The position numbers were made by a program, and so were the translations under genes. DNA of 64,000 nucleotides from JBCBJX01 sp964342855 (GTDB lineage Bacteria; Pseudomonadota; Alphaproteobacteria; Caulobacterales; Parvularculaceae): positions 1 through 64,000 of the forward strand of contig CAYFIB010000003.1 of the NCBI GenBank assembly GCA_964342855.1. Direction: 5' to 3'. Below, one piece after another: positions 52,535 to 60,939 of the stretch. The first letter of the stretch is position 1. The number at the start of each line of letters is the position of its first letter. Under the pieces are notes generated by a model. It ran no database searches and was not told where the DNA came from. It saw only the letters and a program-made list of their open reading frames with translations.

Positions 52535-54052
52535 TCAGCGAAGCGCGGCGAGCGCCTGGGCGGGCCCGGCGAGCATGGCGTCGACCGCGGCGGAGAACGC
52601 GTCGAGCGTCGGAGCCGGATAGAACCCAAGCCAGAGCGCGCCGAGGGCGAGCGGAATGAGGGTCGCGATCTCGCGGGTTTCAAGATCAGGGAGCGACATC
52701 AGAGGCTCCTTCTCAAGCTTCCCGAAGATGACGCGGGCGTAGAGGTAAAGGGCGTAGGCGGCCGAGAGGATGACGCCGAAGGCGGCGAAGAACGCGACGC
52801 GCGTGTCGGCGAGGAAGGCGCCCGTCATCGTCAGGAATTCCCCGACGAAGCCCGACGTGCCCGGAAGGCCGACATTGCCCATGGTGAAGAAGAGCAGAAA
52901 CACGGCGTACAGCGGCATGCGCTTCACGAGGCCGCCATAGGCCGCGATTTCGCGGGTGTGCAGACGGTCGTAGACGACGCCGACGCACAGGAAGAGCGCG
53001 CCCGAAATGAGCCCGTGCGAGATCATCTGGAAGAGCGCGCCTTCGATCCCCTGCTTCGTGCCGGTGAAGATCCCCATGGTGACGAAGCCCATGTGCGCGA
53101 CGGAGGAGTAGGCGATGAGCTTCTTGATGTCCTCCTGCGCGAGCGCCACCAGCGAGGTGTAGATGATCGCGATGATGGAGAGCGTGTAAACGAGCGGCGC
53201 GAACATCACCGAGGCGTCCGGGAACATGGGCAGCGAAAAACGGATGAAGCCGTAGCCGCCCATTTTCAGAAGGATCGCCGCGAGGATGACCGAGCCCGCC
53301 GTCGGCGCCTGAACGTGCGCGTCCGGCAGCCAGGTGTGCACCGGCCACATGGGCATCTTTACCGCGAAAGAGGCGAAGAAGGCGAGCCAGAGCCAGGTCT
53401 GCGCGCCCGCCGGGAAGGCGAACTGCTGCAGCTCCGGAATGCTGGTCGTGCCAGCGGCGGCGTACATCCACATGATGGCGATCAGCATGAGGACGGAGCC
53501 GAGGAACGTGTAGAGGAAGAACTTGAACGCCGCATAGACGCGGTCCGCCCCGCCCCAGACGCCGATGATGAGAAACATCGGAATGAGCGAGCCTTCGAAG
53601 AAGAGATAGAATAGCACCAGATCGAGCGCGCAGAAGACGCCGATCATCAGCGTCTCCAGCGCCAGAAAGGCCATCATGTAATCTGCGACCCGGTGGGTGA
53701 CGGACTTCCACGACGCGACGATGGCCAGCGGCATGATGAAGGTCGTCAGCAGCACGAACAGGATGGAGATGCCATCGACGCCCATGCGGTAGGCGACGCC
53801 GCCGCCGAGCCACGCGGCCTCCTCGACCATCTGGTATCCGCCAAGCTCCGGCTTGAATCCCATGACGATGAAGACGGAGACGCCGAAGGCGACAAGCGTC
53901 GTCCAAAGAGCGACCCAGCGCGCGCGTTCAGCGACTTCGGCTTCCTCGCCCGGCTTGGAGATGGCGCGCGCGAGCGCGATCACCGCCGCGCCGAGGAGCG
54001 GCAGGAAGGTAAGAAGCGAGAGCCAGGGCATCACGGTGGTGCTTTCAATCAT
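52535..54052 (-). CDS. nuoM: NADH-quinone oxidoreductase subunit M
   Basis: NuoM is a proton-pumping antiporter-like subunit of complex I. It is 505 aa, with 14 transmembrane helices. Motifs: FEGSLIPMFLIIGVWGG (with the essential Glu), KMPMWPVHTWLPDAHVQAPTAGS and KKLIAYSSVAHMGFVTMG. The start MIESTTVMPWLSLLTFLPLLG lies 4 bp after the nuoL stop. Confidence 0.96.
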   Translation of the reverse strand: MIESTTVMPWLSLLTFLPLLGAAVIALARAISKPGEEAEVAERARWVALWTTLVAFGVSVFIVMGFKPELGGYQMVEEAAWLGGGVAYRMGVDGISILFVLLTTFIMPLAIVASWKSVTHRVADYMMAFLALETLMIGVFCALDLVLFYLFFEGSLIPMFLIIGVWGGADRVYAAFKFFLYTFLGSVLMLIAIMWMYAAAGTTSIPELQQFAFPAGAQTWLWLAFFASFAVKMPMWPVHTWLPDAHVQAPTAGSVILAAILLKMGGYGFIRFSLPMFPDASVMFAPLVYTLSIIAIIYTSLVALAQEDIKKLIAYSSVAHMGFVTMGIFTGTKQGIEGALFQMISHGLISGALFLCVGVVYDRLHTREIAAYGGLVKRMPLYAVFLLFFTMGNVGLPGTSGFVGEFLTMTGAFLADTRVAFFAAFGVILSAAYALYLYARVIFGKLEKEPLMSLPDLETREIATLIPLALGALWLGFYPAPTLDAFSAAVDAMLAGPAQALAALR

Positions 54053-54056
54053 GTCG

Positions 54057-56189
54057 TCAGCCCCCGAACGCGATGGCGAGCGTGATGAAGACGGCGACGC
54101 CGACCAGCATCACGAAGGCGTAGTGGTACATGTAGCCTGACTGCACGCGGACGATCCGCTTCGCGCCGACCGCGACCGCCGCGGCGACGCCGTTCGGGCC
54201 GAGACCGTCGATGATCGCGCCGTCACCGCCCTTCCAGAGGATGCGTCCGAGGGCTTTGGCGGGCTTTACGAACAGGACGTCGTAGAGCTCATCGAAATAC
54301 CATTTGTGGGTCAGGAACTCGTAGATGGTTCCGCCCGGGCGCAGCACGCCGAGGCGCGGCGCGTCGGCGAGGTACCACCGCGCGGAAAGAAGAAGCCCCA
54401 CGACCATCGCGACGAACGGGGCCCAAAGCACCCAGGTCGGAACATGGTGGCCGCCATGACCGCCCTCTTCCGCGTGCGCGTCTGCTGCGCCGTGGGCGTC
54501 AGCAGACGCATAGGCGTCGCCGTGGCCTTCATTCGCGTGGCTTGTGTCCGCATGCGCCTCATCTGAGTGGGATGCGTCGCCATGATGAGATGCGTCGGCG
54601 TGAACCGCGTTCTCACCGTAGATCGAGCCGTTCCAGAAGGCGCCGGAGCTCTCTCCGACGAAACTGTTGAAGAACACCATGCCGGCGAAGAGGCCGCCGA
54701 CCGCGAGCGGCAGGAGCGGAACCCACATCACCATGGGCGCGTCATGCGCGTGGCTCATGGTCTCTTCCGACGCCCGCGGACGACCGTGGAAGGTGAGGAA
54801 GATGAGGCGCCAGGAATAGAACGAGGTCAGCACCGCCGCGACGACGCCGAGAATGAAGGCGTAAAGCCCGAACGGCTTGCCCGCCTCAAAACCGAACCAG
54901 GCGCTCTCGATGATGAAGTCCTTCGAGAGGAAGCCCGCCGTGCCGATATGCGTGCCCGGTATGCCGACGCCGGTGATGGCGACCGTGCCGATCAGCATGA
55001 GGACATAGGTGATCGGCAAAAGCTGCGCCGTGCCGCCCATTTTCTTCATGTCCTGCTCGTGGTGCATGGCGTGGATGACCGCGCCAGCGCCGAGGAAGAG
55101 GAGCGCTTTGAAGAACGCGTGCGTGAAGAGGTGGAACATCGCGCCGCCATAGGCGCCGACGCCCGCGGCGAAGAACATGTAGCCAAGCTGCGAGCAGGTC
55201 GAATACGCGATGACTTTCTTGATGTCGTTCTGCAGGAGACCGACGGTCGCCGCGAAAAACGCCGTCGTCGCGCCGACGAGCGCGATCATCGCCTGCGCGT
55301 TCGGCGCGTATTCGTAGATCACCGCGCAGCGGCAGACGAGGAAGACGCCCGCCGTAACCATGGTCGCCGCGTGGATGAGGGCGGAGACCGGCGTCGGGCC
55401 TTCCATGGCGTCCGGAAGCCAGGTGTGCAGGAGGAACTGGGCCGACTTGCCCATGGCGCCGATGAAGAGAAGAACGCCGATGGTCGTCAGCGCGTGCAGA
55501 TCATAGCCGAGGAAATTGATGGTCAGCTCGCGGATCGGCGCGCCTTCGGAGACGCCATAAGGCGTCGCGATCTCGTTATTGGCGATGATTTCGAAAACGA
55601 CGTCGAACTGGAGCGACCGGAAGACGTAGAAGACGCCCATGATGCCGAGGGCGAAGCCGAAATCGCCCACGCGGTTGACGATGAACGCTTTCATGGCCGC
55701 CGCGTTCGCGGACGGTTTTTCGTACCAGAAGCCGATCAGCAGATAGGAGGCGAGGCCGACGCCCTCCCAGCCGAAGAAGAGCTGCATAAAGTCGTTCGCC
55801 GTCACCAGCATGAGCATGGCGAAGGTGAAGAGCGAAAGGTAGGCGAAGAAGCGCGGGCGGCCCGGATCCTCGTGCATGTAGCCGATGGAGTAGATGTGGA
55901 CGATGGCGCTGACCGTCGTCACGACGACGAGCATCACCGCCGTCAGCGTATCGACCCGCATGGACCAGGCGCTTTCAAACGCGCCCGAATTGAACCAGCG
56001 GAAGAACTCGATCGTGTACGGCGCGCCCTCGCCCGACCAGAACGGCAGGAAGACGCCCCAGGCGATGGCGCAGGCGAGGCCGACGAGAGAAGATGTCGCG
56101 ATCTCCGCCGCGCGCGGGCCCGCCGCGCGGGCGAGCGGCATGGCGATGATCGCGCCGAGGATCGGCAGGATGAGGATGAGCGGCGCCAC
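54057..56189 (-). CDS. nuoL: NADH-quinone oxidoreductase subunit L
   Basis: NuoL is the distal proton-pumping subunit of complex I with the long lateral helix. It is 710 aa. Motifs: FFGWEGVGLASYLLIGFWYE, GKSAQFLLHTWLPDAMEGPTPVSALIHAATMV and KKVIAYSTCSQLGYMFFA. Between two C-terminal helices (about residues 530-582) it carries a hydrophilic loop with twelve histidines among Asp, Ala, Ser and Gly, which most NuoL proteins lack. The start is MAPLILILPILGAIIAMPLA. It lies 10 bp after nuoK. Confidence 0.96.
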   Translation of the reverse strand: MAPLILILPILGAIIAMPLARAAGPRAAEIATSSLVGLACAIAWGVFLPFWSGEGAPYTIEFFRWFNSGAFESAWSMRVDTLTAVMLVVVTTVSAIVHIYSIGYMHEDPGRPRFFAYLSLFTFAMLMLVTANDFMQLFFGWEGVGLASYLLIGFWYEKPSANAAAMKAFIVNRVGDFGFALGIMGVFYVFRSLQFDVVFEIIANNEIATPYGVSEGAPIRELTINFLGYDLHALTTIGVLLFIGAMGKSAQFLLHTWLPDAMEGPTPVSALIHAATMVTAGVFLVCRCAVIYEYAPNAQAMIALVGATTAFFAATVGLLQNDIKKVIAYSTCSQLGYMFFAAGVGAYGGAMFHLFTHAFFKALLFLGAGAVIHAMHHEQDMKKMGGTAQLLPITYVLMLIGTVAITGVGIPGTHIGTAGFLSKDFIIESAWFGFEAGKPFGLYAFILGVVAAVLTSFYSWRLIFLTFHGRPRASEETMSHAHDAPMVMWVPLLPLAVGGLFAGMVFFNSFVGESSGAFWNGSIYGENAVHADASHHGDASHSDEAHADTSHANEGHGDAYASADAHGAADAHAEEGGHGGHHVPTWVLWAPFVAMVVGLLLSARWYLADAPRLGVLRPGGTIYEFLTHKWYFDELYDVLFVKPAKALGRILWKGGDGAIIDGLGPNGVAAAVAVGAKRIVRVQSGYMYHYAFVMLVGVAVFITLAIAFGG

Positions 56190-56199
56190 GAACGGTTCC

Positions 56200-56517
56200 T
56201 CAGTTCTTCATCAGGTTGACGTGTTCGACGGAGATGTCGCCGCGATTGCGGAAGTAGACGACGAGGATCGCAAGACCCACGGCGGCTTCGGCGGCGGCGA
56301 CCGTCAGCACCATGAAGGCGAAGACCTGACCGACGATATCGCCGAGAAACTGCGAGAACGCGACGAAATTGATGTTCACCGCGAGCAGCATGAGTTCGAT
56401 CGACATGAGAATGACGATGACGTTCTTGCGGTTCACGAAGACCCCGGCGACGCCGATGGCGAAGAGGATCGCGGCGACGGTGAGATAGTGGCCGAGGCCG
56501 ATGGCGGAAGCGTCCAT
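56200..56517 (-). CDS. nuoK: NADH-quinone oxidoreductase subunit K
   Basis: NuoK is a small three-helix membrane subunit of complex I, 105 aa. The start MDASAIGLGHYLTVAAILFAIGVAGVF is followed by MSIELMLLAVNINFVAF, with the conserved Glu in TM2, and ILTVAAAEAAVGLAILV-like helix 3 containing the second Glu. It begins 2 bp after the nuoJ stop. Confidence 0.96.
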   Translation of the reverse strand: MDASAIGLGHYLTVAAILFAIGVAGVFVNRKNVIVILMSIELMLLAVNINFVAFSQFLGDIVGQVFAFMVLTVAAAEAAVGLAILVVYFRNRGDISVEHVNLMKN

Positions 56518-56519
56518 GG

Positions 56520-57143
56520 TCAGATCCCCTGCCCGGTGCGGACTTTGCGTATTTCGACGGCGTCCTCGCGGCGGCGCGAGGCCTGCGCGCCCGGGTCCTG
56601 CTTCTTGATCCCGTCGCGGGTGCGCAGCGTCAGGACGATCGCGCCGATCATCGCGACGAGGAGGATGAGCCCCGCGATCTGGAAATAGTGCCCGAAGCCG
56701 ACGGCGAACTCATCAGTCGGCGGGACGTAAAGAACCTGACCGAGGTTCTCGACGTTCGAGACGCCTTCCGCCCGCGGCGCGGCGCGCGATTGCAGCGAAA
56801 TGCCGCCGGAGGTCCACGCGAAGCCGATGGCGATGAGCTCCGCCGCGACGACGGCGGCGACGCCGCCCGCCAGCGGCACGTATTGGATGAAACCGGATTT
56901 CAGCTCGGCGAAATCGACGTCCAGCATCATCACCACGAATAGGAAGAGAACCGCGACCGCCCCGACATAAACGACGACCAGCAGCATCGCGAGATATTCC
57001 GCGCCGAGAAGAACGAAGAGACCGGCGGCGGAGATGAAGGCGAGAATGAGGAACAGGACCGAGTGCACCGGGTTCTTCGCCGAAATGACGAGAAGGCCCG
57101 AAAGCACCGTGACCGCGGCCAGAAGATAAAATGCGAACGCCAT
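56520..57143 (-). CDS. nuoJ: NADH-quinone oxidoreductase subunit J
   Basis: NuoJ is a membrane subunit of complex I, 207 aa with five helices. The start MAFAFYLLAAVTVLSGLLVI leads to KNPVHSVLFLILAFISAAGLFVLLGAEYLAMLLVVVYVGAVAVLFLFVVMMLD, the family core with the conserved pi-bulge helix. The C-terminus has a polar tail rich in Arg. nuoI lies 162 bp upstream; that spacer holds no gene I can identify. Confidence 0.95.
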   Translation of the reverse strand: MAFAFYLLAAVTVLSGLLVISAKNPVHSVLFLILAFISAAGLFVLLGAEYLAMLLVVVYVGAVAVLFLFVVMMLDVDFAELKSGFIQYVPLAGGVAAVVAAELIAIGFAWTSGGISLQSRAAPRAEGVSNVENLGQVLYVPPTDEFAVGFGHYFQIAGLILLVAMIGAIVLTLRTRDGIKKQDPGAQASRRREDAVEIRKVRTGQGI

Positions 57144-57305
57144 AGGGCCCCTCGCCGTCCCGTTCCTGCCCGCCGGATCGTCCGGCGGTCGCGCCTCAGC
57201 CGCGTCGCTTCGCAGAAGCGTCCGCGCCGCGAGGCGCCCATCTGATCGAAAAAGACCGAGTCGGCGCGAAGCGCCTTCGATCTCGAAGAAAAAACCCGCC
57301 GCCTC

Positions 57306-57794
57306 TTAGCGGTAGGGCGCGTCCAGTTCCAAGTTTTTCGCGATCTCGCGCTCCCAGCGGTCGCCGTTCAGGAGCAGCTTGTCCTTGTCGTAGAAGAGCT
57401 CCTCGCGGGTCTCGGTCGCGAACTCGAAGTTCGGCCCTTCGACGATTGCGTCGACCGGGCAGCTCTCCTGACAGAAACCGCAATAGATGCACTTCGTCAT
57501 GTCGATGTCGTAGCGGGTCGTGCGGCGCGATCCGTCCGCGCGCGGCTCCGCTTCGATGGTGATGGCCTGCGCCGGGCAGATGGCCTCGCAGAGCTTGCAG
57601 GCGATGCAGCGCTCTTCGCCGTTCGGATAGCGGCGCAGCGCATGTTCGCCGCGGAAGCGGGGCGAGAGACGGCCCTTCTCAAAGGGATAGTTCACCGTCG
57701 GTTTCGGCTTCACGTAATACTTGAGGCCGAGCCAGAAAGCCCCAAGAAAATCAAGGAGAAGCGCGCCTCGGACGGCTGATGCGATGCGGGACAT
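57306..57794 (-). CDS. nuoI: NADH-quinone oxidoreductase subunit I (2x 4Fe-4S)
   Basis: NuoI carries iron-sulfur clusters N6a and N6b between the peripheral arm and quinone site. It is 162 aa. Two ferredoxin motifs are complete: Cys63, 66, 69, 73 (CIACKLCEAICP) and Cys102, 105, 108, 112 (CIYCGFCQESCP). The amphipathic N-terminal helix lies on the membrane. The start is MSRIASAVRGALLLDFL, 10 bp after nuoH. The 162-bp spacer to nuoJ is longer than between the other nuo genes. Confidence 0.96.
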   Translation of the reverse strand: MSRIASAVRGALLLDFLGAFWLGLKYYVKPKPTVNYPFEKGRLSPRFRGEHALRRYPNGEERCIACKLCEAICPAQAITIEAEPRADGSRRTTRYDIDMTKCIYCGFCQESCPVDAIVEGPNFEFATETREELFYDKDKLLLNGDRWEREIAKNLELDAPYR

Positions 57795-57804
57795 GCGAGC
57801 CTCC

Positions 57805-58869
57805 TTAACCGGCGACGCCGAAGAGCGCGCGTGCGCCCGGGAAGTAAAGAAGAACGAAGGCCGCGCCGACCACGTAAGCGAGCGAAAGCGGCAGGAAGAG
57901 CTTCCAGCCGATGCGCATGAGCTGGTCGTAGCGGTACCGCGGCACGATCGCCTTCACCATTGCGAAGAGGAAGAACATGAAGACGACCTTCGCGGCGAAC
58001 CAGAAAAGCGGGATCTGGTTGAGCGGCGCGATGTCGATGGGCGAATGCCAGCCGCCGAGGAAGAGGATCGTCGTCATGGCGCACATGAGGACGATGTTCA
58101 GATACTCGCCCAGCATGATCATCATGTAGAGCGTCGAGCCGTATTCGACCTGGTAGCCCGCGACGAGCTCTGATTCCGCTTCCGGCAGATCGAAGGGCGG
58201 GCGGTTCGTCTCCGCCAGTGCGGAGATGAAGAAGACGACGAACATCGGGAAAAGCGGGATGAAGTACCAGTTGAGGAAGCCCCAGCCTCGGTCCTGCGCT
58301 TCGACGATCTCGGTGAGATTGAGCGTACCGGCGAGCAGCAGCACAGTCACGATGACGAAGCCGATGGAAACCTCATAGGAGACCATCTGCGCCGCTGAGC
58401 GCAGCGCCCCGAGGAACGGGTACTTAGAATTGGACGCCCAGCCGCCCATGATGATGCCGTAAACGCCGAGCGAGGAGATTGCGAACAGGTACAGGATGCC
58501 GACATTGATGTCGGCGACGACCAGCCCCGGTCCCACCGGCACGACCGCCCAGCAGACGAACGCCGTAATCACCGTAATCAACGGCGCGAGCATGAAGACC
58601 GTCCGGTCCGCCGCCGCCGGGATCACCATTTCCTTCAGGAGGAATTTCCCCATGTCCGCGAAGGACTGGAGAAGGCCGAACGGGCCGACCACGTTCGGGC
58701 CCTTGCGCAGCTGAACCGCCGCCCAGACCTTCCTGTCGAACAGGATGAGGAAGGCGACGCCGATCAGTAGCGGCACGAGCAACGCGAGTATCTGAATGGT
58801 CGTCGACGCCGTCCACGAGATCCAGTTGGAGGCGTCGCGCGTGGTGAGAAAGGTGAAAAGCGCGTCCAT
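57805..58869 (-). CDS. nuoH: NADH-quinone oxidoreductase subunit H
   Basis: NuoH forms the quinone-access part of complex I. It is 354 aa with eight helices. Motifs: LIPLLIGVAFLILFDRKVWAAVQLRKGPNVVGPFGLLQSFADMGK-type region (residues about 32-77; seen as FDRKVWAAVQLRKGPNVVGP), ETNRPPFDLPEAESELVAGY and PRYRYDQLMRIGWK. It is the first nuo gene here. nuoA-nuoG, usually directly upstream, are absent; two outer-membrane protein genes take their place, so nuoH probably starts its own transcript in the 111-bp spacer. Confidence 0.96.
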   Translation of the reverse strand: MDALFTFLTTRDASNWISWTASTTIQILALLVPLLIGVAFLILFDRKVWAAVQLRKGPNVVGPFGLLQSFADMGKFLLKEMVIPAAADRTVFMLAPLITVITAFVCWAVVPVGPGLVVADINVGILYLFAISSLGVYGIIMGGWASNSKYPFLGALRSAAQMVSYEVSIGFVIVTVLLLAGTLNLTEIVEAQDRGWGFLNWYFIPLFPMFVVFFISALAETNRPPFDLPEAESELVAGYQVEYGSTLYMMIMLGEYLNIVLMCAMTTILFLGGWHSPIDIAPLNQIPLFWFAAKVVFMFFLFAMVKAIVPRYRYDQLMRIGWKLFLPLSLAYVVGAAFVLLYFPGARALFGVAG

Positions 58870-58980
58870 GGCGGGGACGCATAACGCGCGCCGCGCCCCG
58901 CGTCATCTCCCCTTGCGGCGTCGCGGCGCCCTTTTCGACCGCCTGCGGCGCCCTGTCGCCCGGATCAGGGCGCGCCACGC

Positions 58981-59595
58981 TTAAAAGCGGTGGGAGTAAG
59001 CGACGCCGCCGACGAGATATTCGTTCGCCAGCCAATAATATCCGAGATCGAAACGAAGGCTCGACGACTTGCCGATCTTACGCTTCAGCCCGGCGCCGAG
59101 CACCGGCGCAAGGCTCGTCTCCTCGAGCTCGCGTTCGACGCCGAGGGTGTCGCGGATGGTCGCGGAGATCGAGGAATAGTTGATCCCGGCCCGCGCGAAG
59201 GCGGCCCAGTTCCCCTCGAACTCGTTGGTGAGCACGGCGAAGACGCCCGTCGAATAATCGAGCTTCACGTCCGCTTCGCGCTCAACGAGGAAGATGCCGG
59301 AGCCCGTGGAGCTGTCCACATCGCCTTCGGTGATGCCGACCATGGCTTCCAGTTCAAGCGAAATCCGGTCGATGAAGTCCGAACGGGTCTCGACCTCATA
59401 AGCGCCGCGGGCGAGCGCGGCGACGAGGAAGACGTTCTCTCCCGGCGGTTCGGCGTCGAATTCGCCATAAAGCGCGGCGGTCCCGACCTCGGCGGAGAAG
59501 CCGATATCGTTGATGATGCTCTCCTGCGCCGCGGCGAGCGAGAGCGTGAAGGCTCCGGCGAGCGCGGCCGCAAGCGCGGCGCGAAGCATGTTCAT
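58981..59595 (-). CDS. Outer-membrane beta-barrel protein
   Basis: A 204-aa protein with a Sec signal peptide (MNMLRAALAAALAGAFTLSL, cleavage near AAA-Q at about 23) and alternating hydrophobic strands ending in the C-terminal Phe of a BamA substrate (YSHRF). It looks like an eight-stranded OmpA-like/porin-family barrel, similar in plan to the next gene. A tyrosine-rich stretch (GYYWLANEYLVGGVAYSHRF) is the last hairpin. The function is unknown. It lies 111 bp upstream of nuoH on the same strand. Confidence 0.75.
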   Translation of the reverse strand: MNMLRAALAAALAGAFTLSLAAAQESIINDIGFSAEVGTAALYGEFDAEPPGENVFLVAALARGAYEVETRSDFIDRISLELEAMVGITEGDVDSSTGSGIFLVEREADVKLDYSTGVFAVLTNEFEGNWAAFARAGINYSSISATIRDTLGVERELEETSLAPVLGAGLKRKIGKSSSLRFDLGYYWLANEYLVGGVAYSHRF

Positions 59596-59695
59596 GGTTG
59601 GGGGCTCCCCGTAAATGACGCCACCGCTCTAGCGGCCGGTTCTAAGCGGGCCCCTAAAGCGGCGGTTAAAATTGCGCGGCGACCCCGCGGCGGTT

Positions 59696-60208
59696 TTAGA
59701 ACCGGACGGCGTAGGTCGCCTGCACCATGTCGTAGTCATTGCGGTGCGAGTAGTCGAAACGAAGGCCCGTGCGCGGCGTCAGACGGAACTCGCCCCCGGC
59801 GCCGACCAGAAGTCCGACTTCGGTGTCTTCCGCACCGCCGGCGAAGAACCCCTGCCCTTCGACTTCCGCTTTGGAGATGTCGACGCCCGCGCGCGCGAAG
59901 AGATCGAAATTCGGCGCGACTTCGATGATCGGACGCACGGAGGCGGAGAGTGAGTATTCGATCTTCGCTTCGACCGGCCCGTTGTCCTCGCCGTCGAGCC
60001 CGTAGAATAGCTCGCCTTCGAAGGCGAGGGCGTCGATGATATCCCGCATGGGCGTGCGCACGCCGCCACGGGCCGTGACGCCGACCGTGTCGAAGTTCTG
60101 CTCAAGCGCGAAGCCCGGGCCGACTTCCAGATAGGGCGTGAATTCCTGCGCGGCTGCGGCGCCCAGCATGACGGGCGCGGCGGTGAGAAGTGCAATCGTA
60201 CGGAGCAT
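59696..60208 (-). CDS. Outer-membrane beta-barrel protein (paralogue)
   Basis: A 170-aa protein with a signal peptide (MLRTIALLTAAPVMLGAAAA, cleaved near residue 20) and short beta strands ending YAVRF. It resembles the adjacent barrel in overall layout, for instance the GLRFDYSHRNDYD hairpin near the end, although sequence similarity is weak by eye. No function can be assigned. 100 bp separate the two, and a lipocalin-sized gene diverges from it with 114 bp between starts. Confidence 0.72.
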   Translation of the reverse strand: MLRTIALLTAAPVMLGAAAAQEFTPYLEVGPGFALEQNFDTVGVTARGGVRTPMRDIIDALAFEGELFYGLDGEDNGPVEAKIEYSLSASVRPIIEVAPNFDLFARAGVDISKAEVEGQGFFAGGAEDTEVGLLVGAGGEFRLTPRTGLRFDYSHRNDYDMVQATYAVRF

Positions 60209-60322
60209 GTGGTGATCTCCCCATGTTGCTGGCGCGGCGACGATGGCCGCCGCTTGACGGGCGGGGTGATCGCGCCGGCTCGTGATGGAATTGGGGCGGA
60301 GACGCGACGAAAGGAGGCGACA

Positions 60323-60793
60323 TTGGACTGGAAAAAAGGCCGCGGAAAACTGGGCGCGTTCAAACCGCTGATCGGAAGCTGGCGCGCCGCGGGCGACGGG
60401 CCCATGGGCGACTTCGAGTGCGTGCGGACGTTCCGCGAGGCGCTCGGCGGCAAATACGTTGAGCTGCGCGCCGACTGGCGCTTCGGCGACGCCCTGAAGC
60501 CGGGCGCCGCGCCAGGCTATGAGGATCTCACCCTCTTCGGCCCACGCGATGAGACCGGCCTCGGCTTCTGGTCGTTTACGTCAGACGGCAAACGCTCCGA
60601 GGGCTGGCTGTCGTCAGCGGAGGACATTCACGAGAAGGCGCTGTGCTTCGAAGCCGACATGCCGGCAGGTCGCGCGCGGCAGGTCTATTATCCGGACCCG
60701 GAGGGCTTAGGGCTGCGCTGGCTCGTCCAGCGTCAGGTGAAGAAAGGCTGGAGCGAGATCGCGGCGCATCTTTATCAATCCATAAACGAGTAA
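60323..60793 (+). CDS. Small unknown protein, possibly lipocalin-like/DUF1579-like
   Basis: A 156-aa cytosolic protein. It begins at TTG 60323 because AAGGAGG lies 5 nt upstream, while the longer in-frame ATG at 60209 would overlap the divergent promoter. The pattern LGAFKPLIGSWRAAGDGPMGDFECVRTF, followed by alternating strands (KYVELRADWRFG, DLTLFGPRDETGLGFWSFTSDGKRSEGW), resembles a small beta-barrel such as DUF1579 or nitrobindin-type lipocalins. That is shape-based inference only. The gene ends just before a palindromic repeat element. Confidence 0.6.
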   Translation: MDWKKGRGKLGAFKPLIGSWRAAGDGPMGDFECVRTFREALGGKYVELRADWRFGDALKPGAAPGYEDLTLFGPRDETGLGFWSFTSDGKRSEGWLSSAEDIHEKALCFEADMPAGRARQVYYPDPEGLGLRWLVQRQVKKGWSEIAAHLYQSINE

Positions 60794-60801
60794 GTGAGCC
60801 C

Positions 60802-60903
60802 GTCATCCCGGAAACGGCGCAGCCGTTATCCGGGACCCAGAGCTGCGGATTGCGGAGCTTGAGGCCCTGGGTCCCGGCTCTCGCTGCGCTCGGCCGGGAT
60901 GAC
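60802..60903. repeat. Palindromic intergenic element, copy 1
   Basis: A 102-bp element bounded by GTCATCCCGG (60802-60811) and its reverse complement CCGGGATGAC (60894-60903). Inside are an AACGGC/GCCGTT hairpin (60813-60827) and a CCGGGACCCAG/CTGGGTCCCGG pair (60830-60840, 60867-60877). A related copy lies at 63201-63302. Elements with this GTCATCCCGG...CGGGACCCAG signature are common in alphaproteobacterial intergenic DNA. It contains no coding region. Confidence 0.85.
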
Positions 60904-60939
60904 GCAAATTTCGGGCTACCAATCTCTCCTAATCCCCCC

